This document shows positions 48,722-58,434 of a DNA stretch of 64,000 nucleotides, one piece after another. Made by a program: the position numbers and the translations under genes. How positions within the stretch are numbered: position 1 is the stretch's first letter; each line of letters opens with the position of its first letter. The stretch spans positions 124,001-188,000 of the forward strand of contig NZ_NEGB01000005.1 of the NCBI RefSeq assembly GCF_002135235.1. Reading direction: 5' to 3'. Origin of the DNA: Acinetobacter silvestris (GTDB taxonomy: Bacteria > Pseudomonadota > Gammaproteobacteria > Pseudomonadales > Moraxellaceae). The notes below the pieces were generated by a model, which was not told where the DNA came from, made no database searches, and saw only the letters and a list, made by a program, of their open reading frames with translations.

Positions 48722-49894
48722 TTACTGGACAAGGCCTAAAATTGCCTGAACGGGATCTTCACTATTACCTGCCAATAACTTCTTATGCATGGTAATCAAT
48801 TGCATCACTTGAATTTGTGAGGTTTCGATATTCATCAACTTTTCAATTTCCGCAGCTAATTTTTCAGGGGTTGCATCACTTTGAATTAATTCTTGAATCA
48901 CTTTTTTACCAGCAATAATATTTGGTAAAGAGTAATACTGAATTTTGACCAATAATTTCGCAATAATATAAGTCAACCAATTAAGCTGATAAAAAGTCAC
49001 CATTGGTCTATGGAGTAGCATCGCTTCTAATGTCGCCGTGCCAGATGCCAAAGCGACAATGTTCGCAGCGTTCATGACCTGACGACCGATTTTAGATTCT
49101 TTATCTGAGTTTTCCATTAAGCGAATTTTAGCAACCAAACTTGCAGGACATTGTTTTAGCAAATCTTCAATTTGTAGTTTTCGAGCATCATTAATGGCTG
49201 GAATTAAAAACTCATATTCAGGATATTTTTTATGAATAATGGCTGCTGCATCTAAAACCAAAGGACCAAGTCGTTCAACTTCTCCACGACGACTTCCTGG
49301 CAATAAGGCAATATGCTTTTGATTCACATCTAAACCTAATTCTAGTTTCGCATCATGAACTGGGTTCTGTAAGGGCAATTGACTGGCCAAAGGATGTCCA
49401 ACAAAAGCAGCTGGTACTGCAAACCGTTGATAAAATGATTTTTCAAATGGGAATAGGCATAACACTAAATCAATCGAAGCTTTAATACCATGTACGCGCC
49501 CCTGACGCCAAGCCCATACCGATGGACTCACATATTGCACAGTTTTAATCGGCAAATGATTTTGCTTAATACTTTTAGCAAGACGTAAATTAAAATCAGG
49601 TGCATCAATACCAATAAAAATATCGACTGGATTTGCGGTCCATTTTTCTACCAAACCATCACGTACAGCAAATAACTTTTTAATATCTTTAAGGACTTCA
49701 ACAATCCCCATCACCGATAAAATATCCATGGGATAGTAGCTTATAAATCCTTCAGCGATCATTTGAGGACCACCAATCCCCTCAAATTCAACCTCAATAC
49801 CTTGCTCGCGAAAACTTCGAATTAGCTTTGCTCCCAATGTATCACCAGAAACTTCGCCCACCACCATTCCAATTTTAAGCTTTCGATTTTGCAA
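48722..49894 (-). CDS. lpxB: Lipid-A-disaccharide synthase
   Basis: GT-B glycosyltransferase that joins UDP-diacylglucosamine and lipid X in lipid A synthesis. 390 residues. N-terminal GMVVGEVSGDTLGAKLI, then FIGIDAPDFNLRLAK, YVSPSVWAWRQGR, and LLPGSRRGEVERLGP in the donor domain. Start is TTG with GGGGA about 9 nt upstream. It stands apart from the lpxD-fabZ-lpxA cluster, as is usual in Acinetobacter. GC and codon style match neighbours. Confidence 0.96.
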   Translation of the reverse strand: MQNRKLKIGMVVGEVSGDTLGAKLIRSFREQGIEVEFEGIGGPQMIAEGFISYYPMDILSVMGIVEVLKDIKKLFAVRDGLVEKWTANPVDIFIGIDAPDFNLRLAKSIKQNHLPIKTVQYVSPSVWAWRQGRVHGIKASIDLVLCLFPFEKSFYQRFAVPAAFVGHPLASQLPLQNPVHDAKLELGLDVNQKHIALLPGSRRGEVERLGPLVLDAAAIIHKKYPEYEFLIPAINDARKLQIEDLLKQCPASLVAKIRLMENSDKESKIGRQVMNAANIVALASGTATLEAMLLHRPMVTFYQLNWLTYIIAKLLVKIQYYSLPNIIAGKKVIQELIQSDATPEKLAAEIEKLMNIETSQIQVMQLITMHKKLLAGNSEDPVQAILGLVQ

Positions 49895-50124
49895 GACTTA
49901 AGTCCCCTAGAAATTCCAAGCCATCTTAGCATAATCCATCCTGGCTTAAAGTTGTATTTCTAGATAAGCCTCACCCTGAAAAATTTATAGTACCCAAAAG
50001 CAAGAATAAATACGAACCGATTTACTTTAGCATTTTTTAGAATAAGTAAATCAACAATCAAGACAACCACTTATATGAAAAAGTCATAAGATAAGTCTGA
50101 TTTTGATATTTGGCATTTTAAGTC

Positions 50125-51000
50125 ATGTTTGGTCCAATGGAATTTATTTTAGCAGGCGTTTTAGTCGGTTTTTGCGTAGGTATTACTGGAGTTGGCGGAG
50201 GATCTTTAATGACCCCTATTCTAATCAGCCTATTCAAAATAGAACCCCATATTGCCATTGGTACCGACTTATTATATGCCGCGATCTCAAAATTTTGCGG
50301 TTCAATGGTACATGCCAAAAAACTCAATATTGTTTGGCCTATCGTAATTTGGTTGGCATTGGGTAGTATTCCCGCGTCATTAATGACCCATTGGATTTTA
50401 GATCATTATTTAAGCCAATCGAGTCATTACAAAGCAGTACTCACCACTGTTCTTGGGTTTATGCTGACATTAACCGGCCTTTCCATCATGTTCCGCGTCC
50501 ATATCGAACGGTTTTTTAGTCGTTTCCGCCAAACTAGCGATCTGGAGCAAACACCAAAATTTGATATTGAAGGTAAACGCATATATGTGGTGATTATGGG
50601 GTTTACTCTCGGTGTGTTAGTAACCTTATCTTCAGTTGGCGCAGGCGCTTTTGGTATCATGGCACTGATCCTCATGTTCCCAAACTTACCCATGATCCGT
50701 ATTATCGGTTCAGATGTGGTACATGCAGTATTACTGACCTCAGTCGCGGGCTTTGCGCACATGAGTTCTGGAAATGTTGATTTTCACTTACTTGGATGGT
50801 TATTAATGGGCTCAATTCCTGCCATTATTATTGGTACATTGATCAGCTCACACTTACCAGAAAGAATGATTCGTAAGATTTTAGGGATTACTTTATTTGC
50901 CCTAGGTATCAATTTTATTCTCCACCCAGTGAAAACCAAACCCATAGAAAAACCACACACAGTTCAACTCATCAGTACGGAAAAATCATTCCATGTATAA
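50125..51000 (+). CDS. TauE/SafE-family membrane transporter
   Basis: 291 residues with about eight hydrophobic helices. The family repeat signature appears twice: GVGGGSLMTPILISLF with GTDLLYAAISK, and SSVGAGAFGIMAL with GSDVVHAVLLT. Members move sulfite, sulfoacetate or other organosulfonates; the substrate here is unknown. Weak RBS. The 230-bp region upstream, towards lpxB, holds no gene. No sulfur-metabolism gene is adjacent. Confidence 0.88.
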   Translation: MFGPMEFILAGVLVGFCVGITGVGGGSLMTPILISLFKIEPHIAIGTDLLYAAISKFCGSMVHAKKLNIVWPIVIWLALGSIPASLMTHWILDHYLSQSSHYKAVLTTVLGFMLTLTGLSIMFRVHIERFFSRFRQTSDLEQTPKFDIEGKRIYVVIMGFTLGVLVTLSSVGAGAFGIMALILMFPNLPMIRIIGSDVVHAVLLTSVAGFAHMSSGNVDFHLLGWLLMGSIPAIIIGTLISSHLPERMIRKILGITLFALGINFILHPVKTKPIEKPHTVQLISTEKSFHV

Positions 51001-51029
51001 CTTAAACGATCTTATCTCCAATATTTCAC

Positions 51030-51073
51030 GATTTTATTGATGTTTTATATAGATTTTATTGATGTTATCTATA
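51030..51073 (+). repeat. Tandem 22-bp repeat before aroG
   Basis: Two head-to-tail copies of GATTTTATTGATGTT plus TTATATA or ATCTATA, 51030-51051 and 51052-51073. They share the first 15 bases exactly. Their position just before the promoter suggests a regulatory site. Confidence 0.6.
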
Positions 51074-51093
51074 GCAATAACTCAATCAAATCG

Positions 51094-51102
51094 TGTTATA
51101 TT
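51094..51102 (+). promoter_or_regulatory. Extended -10 promoter of aroG
   Basis: TGTTATATT fits TGnTATAAT with one change. It begins about 20 bp after the 22-bp repeats and 55 bp before the aroG ATG. No good -35 is seen. Confidence 0.35.
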
Positions 51103-51148
51103 CGGACAACTATAAATACTTTCGTATGATCCAATACCAGTGACGGCA

Positions 51149-52240
51149 ATGAATACAGTAAAGTCAAATCCTATTACTCAATCAGATATTGATGACGTGA
51201 ATGTACAGAGCATTCAACCGCTTGTAACTCCAGCTGAACTTAAAGCTGAACTTCCTTTAAATGAAAAGGCCTATCAAACTGTGCTGCATGGTCGTGAAAC
51301 TGTGCGCAATATTTTAGATGGCAATGACAAACGTCTTTTCGTTGTGATTGGGCCATGCTCTATTCATGACATTGCGGCTGCCCATGATTATGCAGATCGC
51401 CTCAAAGTTTTAAGTGAAAAAGTAAAAGATACGCTATTCATTATTATGCGTGTTTATTTTGAAAAACCACGTACAACCGTTGGTTGGAAAGGTTTAATTA
51501 ATGATCCTGACATGAATGACTCTTTCAACATTGAAAAAGGTCTTCGTTTAGGTCGTAAACTTTTATTAGAGTTAAATGATAAGGGTTTACCATGTGCAAC
51601 TGAAGCACTTGACCCAAACTCACCACAATATTATCAAGATTTAATTTCATGGTCTGCGATTGGCGCTCGTACTACGGAAAGTCAAACACATCGTGAAATG
51701 TCTTCTGGTCTATCTTCACCTGTTGGCTTTAAAAATGGTACAGATGGCGGTTTAACCGTTGCAACCAATGCTATGCAATCAGTTAAACATGGTCATAGTT
51801 TCCTTGGTCTAAATAACGAAGGTCAAGTTTCTGTTATTCGCACCAATGGTAATCCTTATGCACACGTCGTTTTACGTGGTGGTAATGGCAAACCAAACTA
51901 TGATGCTGGCTCTGTTGCAGATGCTGAAAATGCTTTAGCCAAAGCTAAAGTTAGCAATAAAATTATGATTGATACGAGTCACGCCAATTCCAACAAAGAC
52001 CCCTACTTACAACCGCTTGTTCTGAAAAACATCACAGAACAAATTTTGGAGGGGAATAAGTCTATCGTTGGTATTATGGTTGAAAGCCATATTAAAGGCG
52101 GTCGCCAAGATATTCCTGAAAACCTTGCTGATTTAGAGTATGGCAAATCAGTAACTGATGGTTGTATCGACTGGGAAACTACTGAAAAAGCATTATTGGA
52201 AATGGATCTTGCTTTAAAAGAAGTCTTACCAAAACGATAA
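51149..52240 (+). CDS. aroG: 3-deoxy-7-phosphoheptulonate synthase
   Basis: Type I alpha DAHP synthase, first step of the shikimate pathway. 363 residues from the ATG, or 366 from the GTG at 51140; neither has a strong RBS. Motifs: VVIGPCSIHD (metal Cys), MRVYFEKPRTTVGWKGL, GARTTESQTHREM, IMIDTSHANSNKD. The length and N-terminal extension fit feedback-inhibited AroG/AroF/AroH types; which amino acid inhibits it cannot be told by eye. Symbol by similarity. Confidence 0.95.
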   Translation: MNTVKSNPITQSDIDDVNVQSIQPLVTPAELKAELPLNEKAYQTVLHGRETVRNILDGNDKRLFVVIGPCSIHDIAAAHDYADRLKVLSEKVKDTLFIIMRVYFEKPRTTVGWKGLINDPDMNDSFNIEKGLRLGRKLLLELNDKGLPCATEALDPNSPQYYQDLISWSAIGARTTESQTHREMSSGLSSPVGFKNGTDGGLTVATNAMQSVKHGHSFLGLNNEGQVSVIRTNGNPYAHVVLRGGNGKPNYDAGSVADAENALAKAKVSNKIMIDTSHANSNKDPYLQPLVLKNITEQILEGNKSIVGIMVESHIKGGRQDIPENLADLEYGKSVTDGCIDWETTEKALLEMDLALKEVLPKR

Positions 52241-52250
52241 GATAATAACG

Positions 52251-52278
52251 AACGCCATCCTTCGTGATGGCGTTTTTA
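52251..52278 (+). terminator. aroG terminator
   Basis: AACGCCATC and GATGGCGTT form a 9-bp stem followed by TTT, 10 bp after aroG. Confidence 0.85.
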
Positions 52279-52298
52279 TTTAAAGATTGACAATTATT

Positions 52299-52823
52299 AT
52301 GAATGATATCGAAACAGAATTAACACAAATCCCGAATTTTCAGTTTATCCATGAGCACTTGTATAGTTCTGGACAACCTACGGCTGAACAGTTCAAACAT
52401 ATCAAAGAATACGGTGTGGACACTGTGATTAATCTCGCATTTACTGATGCAGATTCGCACTTACAACATGAAGATAAAATTTGTGCTGAACTGGGTTTAA
52501 ATTACATTCAATTGCCCATTTTATGGGAAACACCTGCTGATGATCAATGCCTCTTTATTTTAGATTTGCTTGCTCATTTAGTTCAAAATAAAATGGTCTG
52601 GATACATAGCAACCAAAATAGATCTGTCAGCAGTTTAATCTATTTATATCGTCAATATTTTCTTGATATGGATATGCCGTCAGCACAAGAACTCATGCAT
52701 CAAATATGGGAACCCAATGAAACTTGGACCGGTTTGATTTATGCAGTGAGTTTACAACTGCAAGGGCGTAAAGCAACACAAGACTTACAACAGTCTTTAA
52801 TGCATGTTGATCAGTTTGCATAA
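52299..52823 (+). CDS. DUF442 (beta-lactamase hydrolase-like) pseudo-phosphatase
   Basis: 174 residues from the ATG at 52299. The fold is the tyrosine-phosphatase-like DUF442 domain: FIHEHLYSSGQPT (about 17) and GVDTVINLAFTDADSH. The site that should read HCxxxxR is HSNQNRSVSS (about 110), with Ser where the nucleophilic Cys belongs and a displaced Arg. It is therefore probably catalytically inactive and may bind a ligand or protein. It follows the aroG terminator by 20 bp, so it likely has its own promoter. Confidence 0.8.
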   Translation: MNDIETELTQIPNFQFIHEHLYSSGQPTAEQFKHIKEYGVDTVINLAFTDADSHLQHEDKICAELGLNYIQLPILWETPADDQCLFILDLLAHLVQNKMVWIHSNQNRSVSSLIYLYRQYFLDMDMPSAQELMHQIWEPNETWTGLIYAVSLQLQGRKATQDLQQSLMHVDQFA

Positions 52824-52916
52824 ATGCCCCGTGATTTTAGATACAACCAAAATCACTTTTGCATCCCTTCACCCAAAAGCATCTCAAATTAGCCCTATAA
52901 AGGGCTAGTGTTAAAG

Positions 52917-53411
52917 TTACTTTTTAACCTGATGAGAAATTAACACGGTCGCTGTCGCTAAAATCCCTTCTTGCCTACCCGTAAAACCCAACTGTTCGGT
53001 TGTGGTTGCTTTAATACTAATTTGTGTTACATCGACCTCTAAAACATCAGCGATACTTTGGCGCATTGCTAAATTATGTTTTGCTAATTTTGGTCGCTCA
53101 CACGCAACTGTCATATCAGCATTATTCAAAATATAACCACGATCCAAAATCAGTTGATACACATGTTTTAATAATTTTCGACTATCTGCACCTTTAAACT
53201 CAGGATCAGTATCAGGAAAATGCTGTCCAATATCACCTAAAGCCAAAGCACCTAACAATGCATCACATAGTGCATGTAATACCACATCACCATCAGAGTG
53301 CGCTTTTAAGCCCTGTGTATGTGGAATTTTAACCCCTGCCAAAGTCACAAAATCACCTTGTTCAAAGGCGTGTACATCCATTCCTTGTCCAATACGGATT
53401 TGAGCGATCAC
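52917..53411 (-). CDS. ispF: 2-C-methyl-D-erythritol 2,4-cyclodiphosphate synthase
   Basis: MEP-pathway enzyme of isoprenoid synthesis. 164 residues. [12 protein letters not shown] carries the metal-binding Asp and His, with [18 protein letters not shown] and [15 protein letters not shown] following; the trimer contact [15 protein letters not shown] is near the C-terminus. GTG start with AAGGAG 7 nt upstream. A hairpin at 52891-52906, shared with rpsT's terminator core, lies just downstream. ispD is not in the window. Confidence 0.97.
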   Translation of the reverse strand: MIAQIRIGQGMDVHAFEQGDFVTLAGVKIPHTQGLKAHSDGDVVLHALCDALLGALALGDIGQHFPDTDPEFKGADSRKLLKHVYQLILDRGYILNNADMTVACERPKLAKHNLAMRQSIADVLEVDVTQISIKATTTEQLGFTGRQEGILATATVLISHQVKK

Positions 53412-53511
53412 TTTAGGCTCCTTTATACAGTTTTTAAATTTGAAAATGTTGTATTCATACTTTCTATTTCGCTATAGTACGCATGCAAGCATTATGAAAG
53501 TATAAGCGATC

Positions 53512-54165
53512 ATGTTGTTGAAAACCGAGATTAATCTGATTAAAAATATCGTTAAAGTTCTATGGCTAGGCTATTTGGGAATGAGTGCTGCGTATGCTCA
53601 ACCAATCCAATGCGACCAAGAAAAATTGTCGCCTAGTCTTAAAAAACTCTGCCATGACGATTTAAAACCATTACGTCATAAATTTAATGAAAAATATCTT
53701 ACCGCTTTTCTCATTACTGATGCGCCCACACGCCTAGTGGAAGATACCAATACACTTTGGCTCAACCATATTCAACAATGTAAAAATATACAATGCTATA
53801 AACAACAATTTGATTTACGTCTTGAAGATTTGAATTTTTATAGCTCTATGAACCAAAGTCTGACTCAACATTTTATTAAATATGAAAATGGTAAAATTGC
53901 TAAACAGCCTGTGCACGTACAAGTTCATCAACTCACTAAAGAGCGAGTCAAAATCGAAGGCATTGCTTACCGCAATCCGAACAATCGCACAGAAACACAA
54001 ACGGTCTCCTTACTGGCCTACACTACAGCCAATAAAAAAAATGAAATTACAGACAATGAGCATGACTGTAAATATCAATTAAATTTCCAAAAAGCCCTTT
54101 TAGTAATTAAAACCAATCAAAAAGGTTGTGAACGTTTCGTTGGTACTTATCGCTTGTATGACTAA
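53512..54165 (+). CDS. Secreted hypothetical protein, LprI-like region
   Basis: 217 residues. An N-terminal signal segment (about 10-30, ending AYAQP) points to the periplasm. Cysteines pair as QCDQEKL ... KKLCHDD and QQCKNIQCYKQQF; the Trp-x-Cys-Cys-Arg pattern (NTLWLNHIQQC ... LRLEDL) resembles LprI-type lysozyme inhibitors. The rest is a beta-rich domain with a last Cys pair (HDCKYQL, KGCERFV). Function is inferred at best. Confidence 0.65.
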   Translation: MLLKTEINLIKNIVKVLWLGYLGMSAAYAQPIQCDQEKLSPSLKKLCHDDLKPLRHKFNEKYLTAFLITDAPTRLVEDTNTLWLNHIQQCKNIQCYKQQFDLRLEDLNFYSSMNQSLTQHFIKYENGKIAKQPVHVQVHQLTKERVKIEGIAYRNPNNRTETQTVSLLAYTTANKKNEITDNEHDCKYQLNFQKALLVIKTNQKGCERFVGTYRLYD

Positions 54166-54217
54166 CAGGGTAATGACTCTTGTGAAACTTTTTAGAAGAT
54201 AGTTTTTATCTTATGTT

Positions 54218-55066
54218 TTAAGCCAAAGCCAAACAAATCACACCAATCAATCCGAATATAAGACTCAAAGCTGTCAGGATTTTGAATTTTTCTTTAAATA
54301 TGAGTAATCCTGCAACAACACCGAATAATACAACTAAAATATTCATTCCTGCAAAAACCACTGCCGGTGAATCTTTAAATAACATATGTGCATTCACATA
54401 CAGTGCAATATTCGCGAAGTTTAAACAACCTAAAGCGAATCCAGCCCAGACATTCTGTAACTTCCATCCAGTTTGAGTAACCACTAAATACAGCATAGAA
54501 AAAATAAAAGAGCAACCAAACATTAAGTTTAGAGTCACTGGAAATTGCAGCCCTAAATTCGTTGTATACTTCAACAAAATATCAATCAATGCATAACCGC
54601 CCCACACACTCAACAAATAAGCACTACCATTACCTTTTTGTCCTTGTTTTGATGTGGTAGCTTGCGAAAATAATAAACATAACACTGCACCAATACCAAG
54701 CATTACACCCAATATTTTAAATAGGTTAAATTGTTCTTGAAATAGCAAATATGCAGCCAACAACGATAAAACCACAGATAAGCGCTGTGCAATCTCTGTT
54801 TTTAAAATACCCGCTGTTTGTAATGATTTAGTAAGGGCTAGAAAGATACTCGGAAGAATTATTCCTAATACAACAATCAGCCACCATGGTGTATCAGAAA
54901 GTGTAATATGAGCTAAATCGGGCTTGAACCAGAAAAATGATAAAATACTGGCAACCGCATAATTCCATGCAATCATTTGTAATGCATCAAAACCGTTCGC
55001 CTTACAAAACTTCAAGAGTATTGAGACCAGCACACTACACATTGCTGCTGCAAATATTAGTTCCAT
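54218..55066 (-). CDS. EamA/DMT-family transporter
   Basis: 282 residues with about ten hydrophobic helices in two EamA repeats; the second begins near 150. Glycine-rich ends such as VMLGIGAVLCLLF and LIFGLIGVICLALA are typical of the drug/metabolite transporter superfamily. Substrate unknown. Downstream of fba by its terminator, so independently transcribed. Confidence 0.85.
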   Translation of the reverse strand: MELIFAAAMCSVLVSILLKFCKANGFDALQMIAWNYAVASILSFFWFKPDLAHITLSDTPWWLIVVLGIILPSIFLALTKSLQTAGILKTEIAQRLSVVLSLLAAYLLFQEQFNLFKILGVMLGIGAVLCLLFSQATTSKQGQKGNGSAYLLSVWGGYALIDILLKYTTNLGLQFPVTLNLMFGCSFIFSMLYLVVTQTGWKLQNVWAGFALGCLNFANIALYVNAHMLFKDSPAVVFAGMNILVVLFGVVAGLLIFKEKFKILTALSLIFGLIGVICLALA

Positions 55067-55093
55067 CTATTACCCTACTTTAAGCATAAGAAA

Positions 55094-55118
55094 AAAACCC
55101 GCAATAAATGCGGGCTTT
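55094..55118 (-). terminator. fba terminator
   Basis: On the minus strand, CCCGCA and TGCGGG pair around a 5-nt loop and are followed by a run of eight T, 24 bp beyond the fba stop. Confidence 0.85.
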
Positions 55119-55141
55119 TGATTATAGATAACCTTTAACGA

Positions 55142-56179
55142 TTATTTATAACGACTCACCATTTTCTCTAAAGAAATAGGACGAATCTTGTCTGCATGAC
55201 CTGCTGTACCAAATGATGTATAACGATCTACACAAATTTGTTTCATTGCATCAACTGTTGCAGCGAAGAATTTACGTGGATCAAATTCACTTGGTTTTTC
55301 AGCCATCATACGGCGCATTGCACCTGTAGATGCTAAGCGTAAATCTGTATCAATGTTAATCTTACGCACACCGTGCTTAATTGCTTCAACCAATTGCTCA
55401 ACAGGCACACCATAAGTTTCGCCAATTTCGCCGCCATATTGGTTAATAATCGCTAACCATTCTTGTGGCACAGAGCTTGAACCGTGCATTACAAGATGTG
55501 TGTTTGGCAATGCTGCATGAATTTCTTTAATGCGATCAATGGCTAAAATATCGCCTGTAGGTGGGCGTGTGAATTTGTATGCACCGTGTGAAGTACCCAC
55601 TGCAATTGCCAAAGCATCCACATTGGTATCGGCAACAAACTGAGTTGCTTCTTCTACAGATGTAAGCAGTTGAGAATGATCGAGTACGCCTTCTGCGCCA
55701 ACACCATCTTCTTCACCTGCCATACCTGTTTCAAGGCTACCCAAACAACCAATTTCACCTTCAACAGAAACACCACATGCATGTGCTAGAGCAACAGTAC
55801 GACGTGTAACGTCTACATTATATTCATATGAAGTTGGTGTTTTACCATCTGCACCCAATGAACCATCCATCATAACTGATGAAAAGCCCAACTGAATCGA
55901 GCGTTGGCATACATCTGGATCTGTACCATGATCTTGATGCATCACCACTGGAATATGTGGCCATTCTTCAATCGCAGCCAAAATTAAATGGCGTAAAAAT
56001 GGAGCACCTGCGTATTTACGCGCACCCGCAGAAGCTTGTACGATCACAGGTGAATTTGTTTCATCCGCGGCTAACATAATTGCGCGCATTTGTTCTAAAT
56101 TGTTTACGTTAAATGCTGGTACGCCGTAGTTGTATTCGCCGGCGTGATCCAAGAGCTGGCGCAATGAAATAAGAGCCAT
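55142..56179 (-). CDS. fba: Class II fructose-bisphosphate aldolase
   Basis: Zinc-dependent aldolase for glycolysis and gluconeogenesis. 345 residues. Zinc and active-site motifs: [11 protein letters not shown] (about 78), [14 protein letters not shown] (about 139), and the loop VMHGSSSVP with [11 protein letters not shown] near the C-terminal third. The sequence is of the CbbA-like class II subgroup. GGGAGGACATT before the ATG is a strong RBS. pgk lies upstream with a small lipoprotein gene between. Confidence 0.97.
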   Translation of the reverse strand: MALISLRQLLDHAGEYNYGVPAFNVNNLEQMRAIMLAADETNSPVIVQASAGARKYAGAPFLRHLILAAIEEWPHIPVVMHQDHGTDPDVCQRSIQLGFSSVMMDGSLGADGKTPTSYEYNVDVTRRTVALAHACGVSVEGEIGCLGSLETGMAGEEDGVGAEGVLDHSQLLTSVEEATQFVADTNVDALAIAVGTSHGAYKFTRPPTGDILAIDRIKEIHAALPNTHLVMHGSSSVPQEWLAIINQYGGEIGETYGVPVEQLVEAIKHGVRKINIDTDLRLASTGAMRRMMAEKPSEFDPRKFFAATVDAMKQICVDRYTSFGTAGHADKIRPISLEKMVSRYK

Positions 56180-56307
56180 AATGTCCTCCCAGGTAATGCC
56201 CCGTATTCTACATGTGGATTTATTTCAATTCAGCAACAATATGTACTTTTTCAAAAAAAATCCCTGCTTTCGCGGAGACTTTTAACAAAATACAACAATT
56301 ACTCAAA

Positions 56308-56571
56308 TTATTGCGCTTTGGATGCTTCTACTTCAGTTGCAGGTGTAGCAACATCAGTAGCTACATTGGCTTTTTCGGCAGAAATATCTATGTTTTTTTC
56401 ATCCAAAACTGGCTTATCAATCGCATCAATAGCTGCCTGCTGTTCTGGCGTTACCACTGTAGGCTCACTCATCGTTGTTTGTTCTGAAGCAGGTGCTTTT
56501 TCTTGTTTAGAACATGCTGTAAGTGCTAAAGGAGTAATAATCAGTGCCGCAAAGATCAATTTAAAATTCAT
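56308..56571 (-). CDS. Small hypothetical lipoprotein
   Basis: 87 residues from the ATG at 56571; a GTG four codons earlier has no better RBS. The signal ends LALTAC, with Cys about 20 lipidated and followed by Ser, so outer-membrane sorting is likely. The rest is Ala/Glu/Lys-rich and probably unstructured (QEKAPASEQ ... ATPATEVEASKAQ). Function unknown. It sits between pgk and fba on the same strand, 128 bp before fba. Confidence 0.7.
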   Translation of the reverse strand: MNFKLIFAALIITPLALTACSKQEKAPASEQTTMSEPTVVTPEQQAAIDAIDKPVLDEKNIDISAEKANVATDVATPATEVEASKAQ

Positions 56572-56668
56572 TACATCATTCACATTGGAGATTCATTAGC
56601 GATGAGTTTATTGCAGTAATATTTCATTTTTATTACTTAGCCATGAATCAAATAATCTCCACAACAAA

Positions 56669-56698
56669 AAAAAGGCCAACATCAAGTCAGCCTTTTTT
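56669..56698 (-). terminator. pgk terminator
   Basis: On the minus strand, AAGGCTGAC and GTTGGCCTT form an imperfect stem followed by a T run, 24 bp beyond the pgk stop. Confidence 0.65.
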
Positions 56699-56721
56699 AT
56701 AATTACCTTAAAAACAGATAA

Positions 56722-57909
56722 TTATGCGCGTTCTAACAATACCGCAACTGCAGGAAGTGTCTTACCTTCTACAAATTCAAGGAATGCACCACCACCCGTA
56801 GAAATATAACCAATTTTGTCAGCTACATCATATTTATCAATTGCGGCTAAAGTATCACCACCACCGGCGATAGAAAAACCTTGAGACTCAGCAATTGCCA
56901 ATGAAAGTGTTTTTGTTCCTTCGCCAAATTGATCGACTTCAAATACACCTACTGGACCATTCCAAAGTATTGTTTTTGAAATTTTTAAGATTTCAGCAAA
57001 TGCTTTTGCAGTTTCTGGACCAACATCCAGAATCATATCGTTGTCTGCAACATCAGCAACATTCTTAATTACGGCTTTGGCTTTTGTTAAAGAACCTAAG
57101 AAATCTGAAAAATCAATTTCAGCAGCATCAGCCACAACAACATCCGTTGGAAGTGGTACAGATACTTTTGCAGCAATCGCCTTTGCTGTATCTAATAAAT
57201 CAGCTTCATACAGTGATTTACCGACATTGAAGCCTGCTGCTGCAAGGAAGGTATTGGCAATTCCGCCACCCACGATCAATTGATCACAAATTGTAGCAAG
57301 AGACGTTAATACATCTAATTTCGTCGATACTTTAGAACCTGCAACAATTGCAACCATTGGCTTTTCAGGCGTTTGTAATGCACGACCAAGTGCATCTAAT
57401 TCAGCCGCAAGTAAAGGACCTGCTGCGGCAATTTGAGCATAACGCGCAACACCTTCAGTCGAAGCTTCTGCACGATGTGCTGTACCAAATGCATCCATTA
57501 CAAATACATCGCAAAGTGCGGCATATTTCTGTGCAAGTTCTGGATTATTTTTCTTTTCACCAACATTAAAACGACAGTTTTCAAGCAAAACCACTTGACC
57601 TGCAACAACTTCAACGCCATCTAAATAATCAGTTAATAATTTAACATCTTGACCTAGAGCTTCGGTCAAATAAGCAGCCACAGGAGCAAGTGATTGTTCC
57701 GCTTTTGGTTCACCTTCAACTGGACGACCTAAGTGAGAATACACCATCACTGCCGCACCTTTTGCAAGCGCAGCTTTAATGGTTGGTAATGCTGCACGTA
57801 AACGAGCATCACTGGTAATCACACCATTTTTAACAGGAACGTTTAAGTCTTCACGAATAAGTACACGCTTACCTGTTAAATCAAGGTCAGTCATACGCTG
57901 AAAATTCAT
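56722..57909 (-). CDS. pgk: Phosphoglycerate kinase
   Basis: Converts 1,3-bisphosphoglycerate and ADP to 3-phosphoglycerate and ATP. 395 residues. N-domain [13 protein letters not shown] and SHLGRP, with [12 protein letters not shown]-domain GGGIANTFL, then the C-terminal [12 protein letters not shown] and [14 protein letters not shown]. Expected order with fba downstream. The start ATG lies near GTGAGC, a weak RBS. Confidence 0.98.
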   Translation of the reverse strand: MNFQRMTDLDLTGKRVLIREDLNVPVKNGVITSDARLRAALPTIKAALAKGAAVMVYSHLGRPVEGEPKAEQSLAPVAAYLTEALGQDVKLLTDYLDGVEVVAGQVVLLENCRFNVGEKKNNPELAQKYAALCDVFVMDAFGTAHRAEASTEGVARYAQIAAAGPLLAAELDALGRALQTPEKPMVAIVAGSKVSTKLDVLTSLATICDQLIVGGGIANTFLAAAGFNVGKSLYEADLLDTAKAIAAKVSVPLPTDVVVADAAEIDFSDFLGSLTKAKAVIKNVADVADNDMILDVGPETAKAFAEILKISKTILWNGPVGVFEVDQFGEGTKTLSLAIAESQGFSIAGGGDTLAAIDKYDVADKIGYISTGGGAFLEFVEGKTLPAVAVLLERA

Positions 57910-58050
57910 GGATTGCTCACTTTATAGATATTAAAAATCGCGTAGATTCTAAATGATTACTGAAAAAAAGGTTAGCTTCTTTGAAAGAAAAGCTGTAGAA
58001 ATATTGAGTTTTGATTATCATAGTCTCAAACTTATTCATCTTGTGTGCTT

Positions 58051-58434
58051 ATGTCATTTCATCCAGATCCAAAAATCAACGGTTTAAATGTTTTAGGTGA
58101 GCCTTTGGCGAGCTGTTGTTTCTCTCCTATTACTGGCTATTTTCGTAATGGCTTTTGCCACACCGCACCTTCAGACTTAGGTCAACACACTATTTGTGTC
58201 GAAATGACCTCGGAATTTCTCAATTACTCACAGAAAGTGGGCAATGATTTAATTACCCCACTGCCTGAACATAACTTCCACGGCTTACAACCGGGAGATT
58301 TTTGGTGTCTATGTGTCACGCGTTGGGTTGAGGCATATCAAGCAGGTATGGCACCCAATGTAAAACTACAAGCTTGTCATCAGGCTGTATTATCTTATGT
58401 ACCGTTAGATATTTTAATGGAATATGCGGTTTAA
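58051..58434 (+). CDS. DUF2237-family protein
   Basis: 127 residues from the ATG at 58051 (a GTG two codons earlier is possible). Family signature: NVLGEPLASCCFSPITGYFRNG, TAPSDLGQHTICVEMT, GDFWCLCVTRWVEAYQAG. No known activity. The TAA overlaps the ATG of maf by one base (TAATG), so it and Maf are probably translated together. Confidence 0.9.
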   Translation: MSFHPDPKINGLNVLGEPLASCCFSPITGYFRNGFCHTAPSDLGQHTICVEMTSEFLNYSQKVGNDLITPLPEHNFHGLQPGDFWCLCVTRWVEAYQAGMAPNVKLQACHQAVLSYVPLDILMEYAV

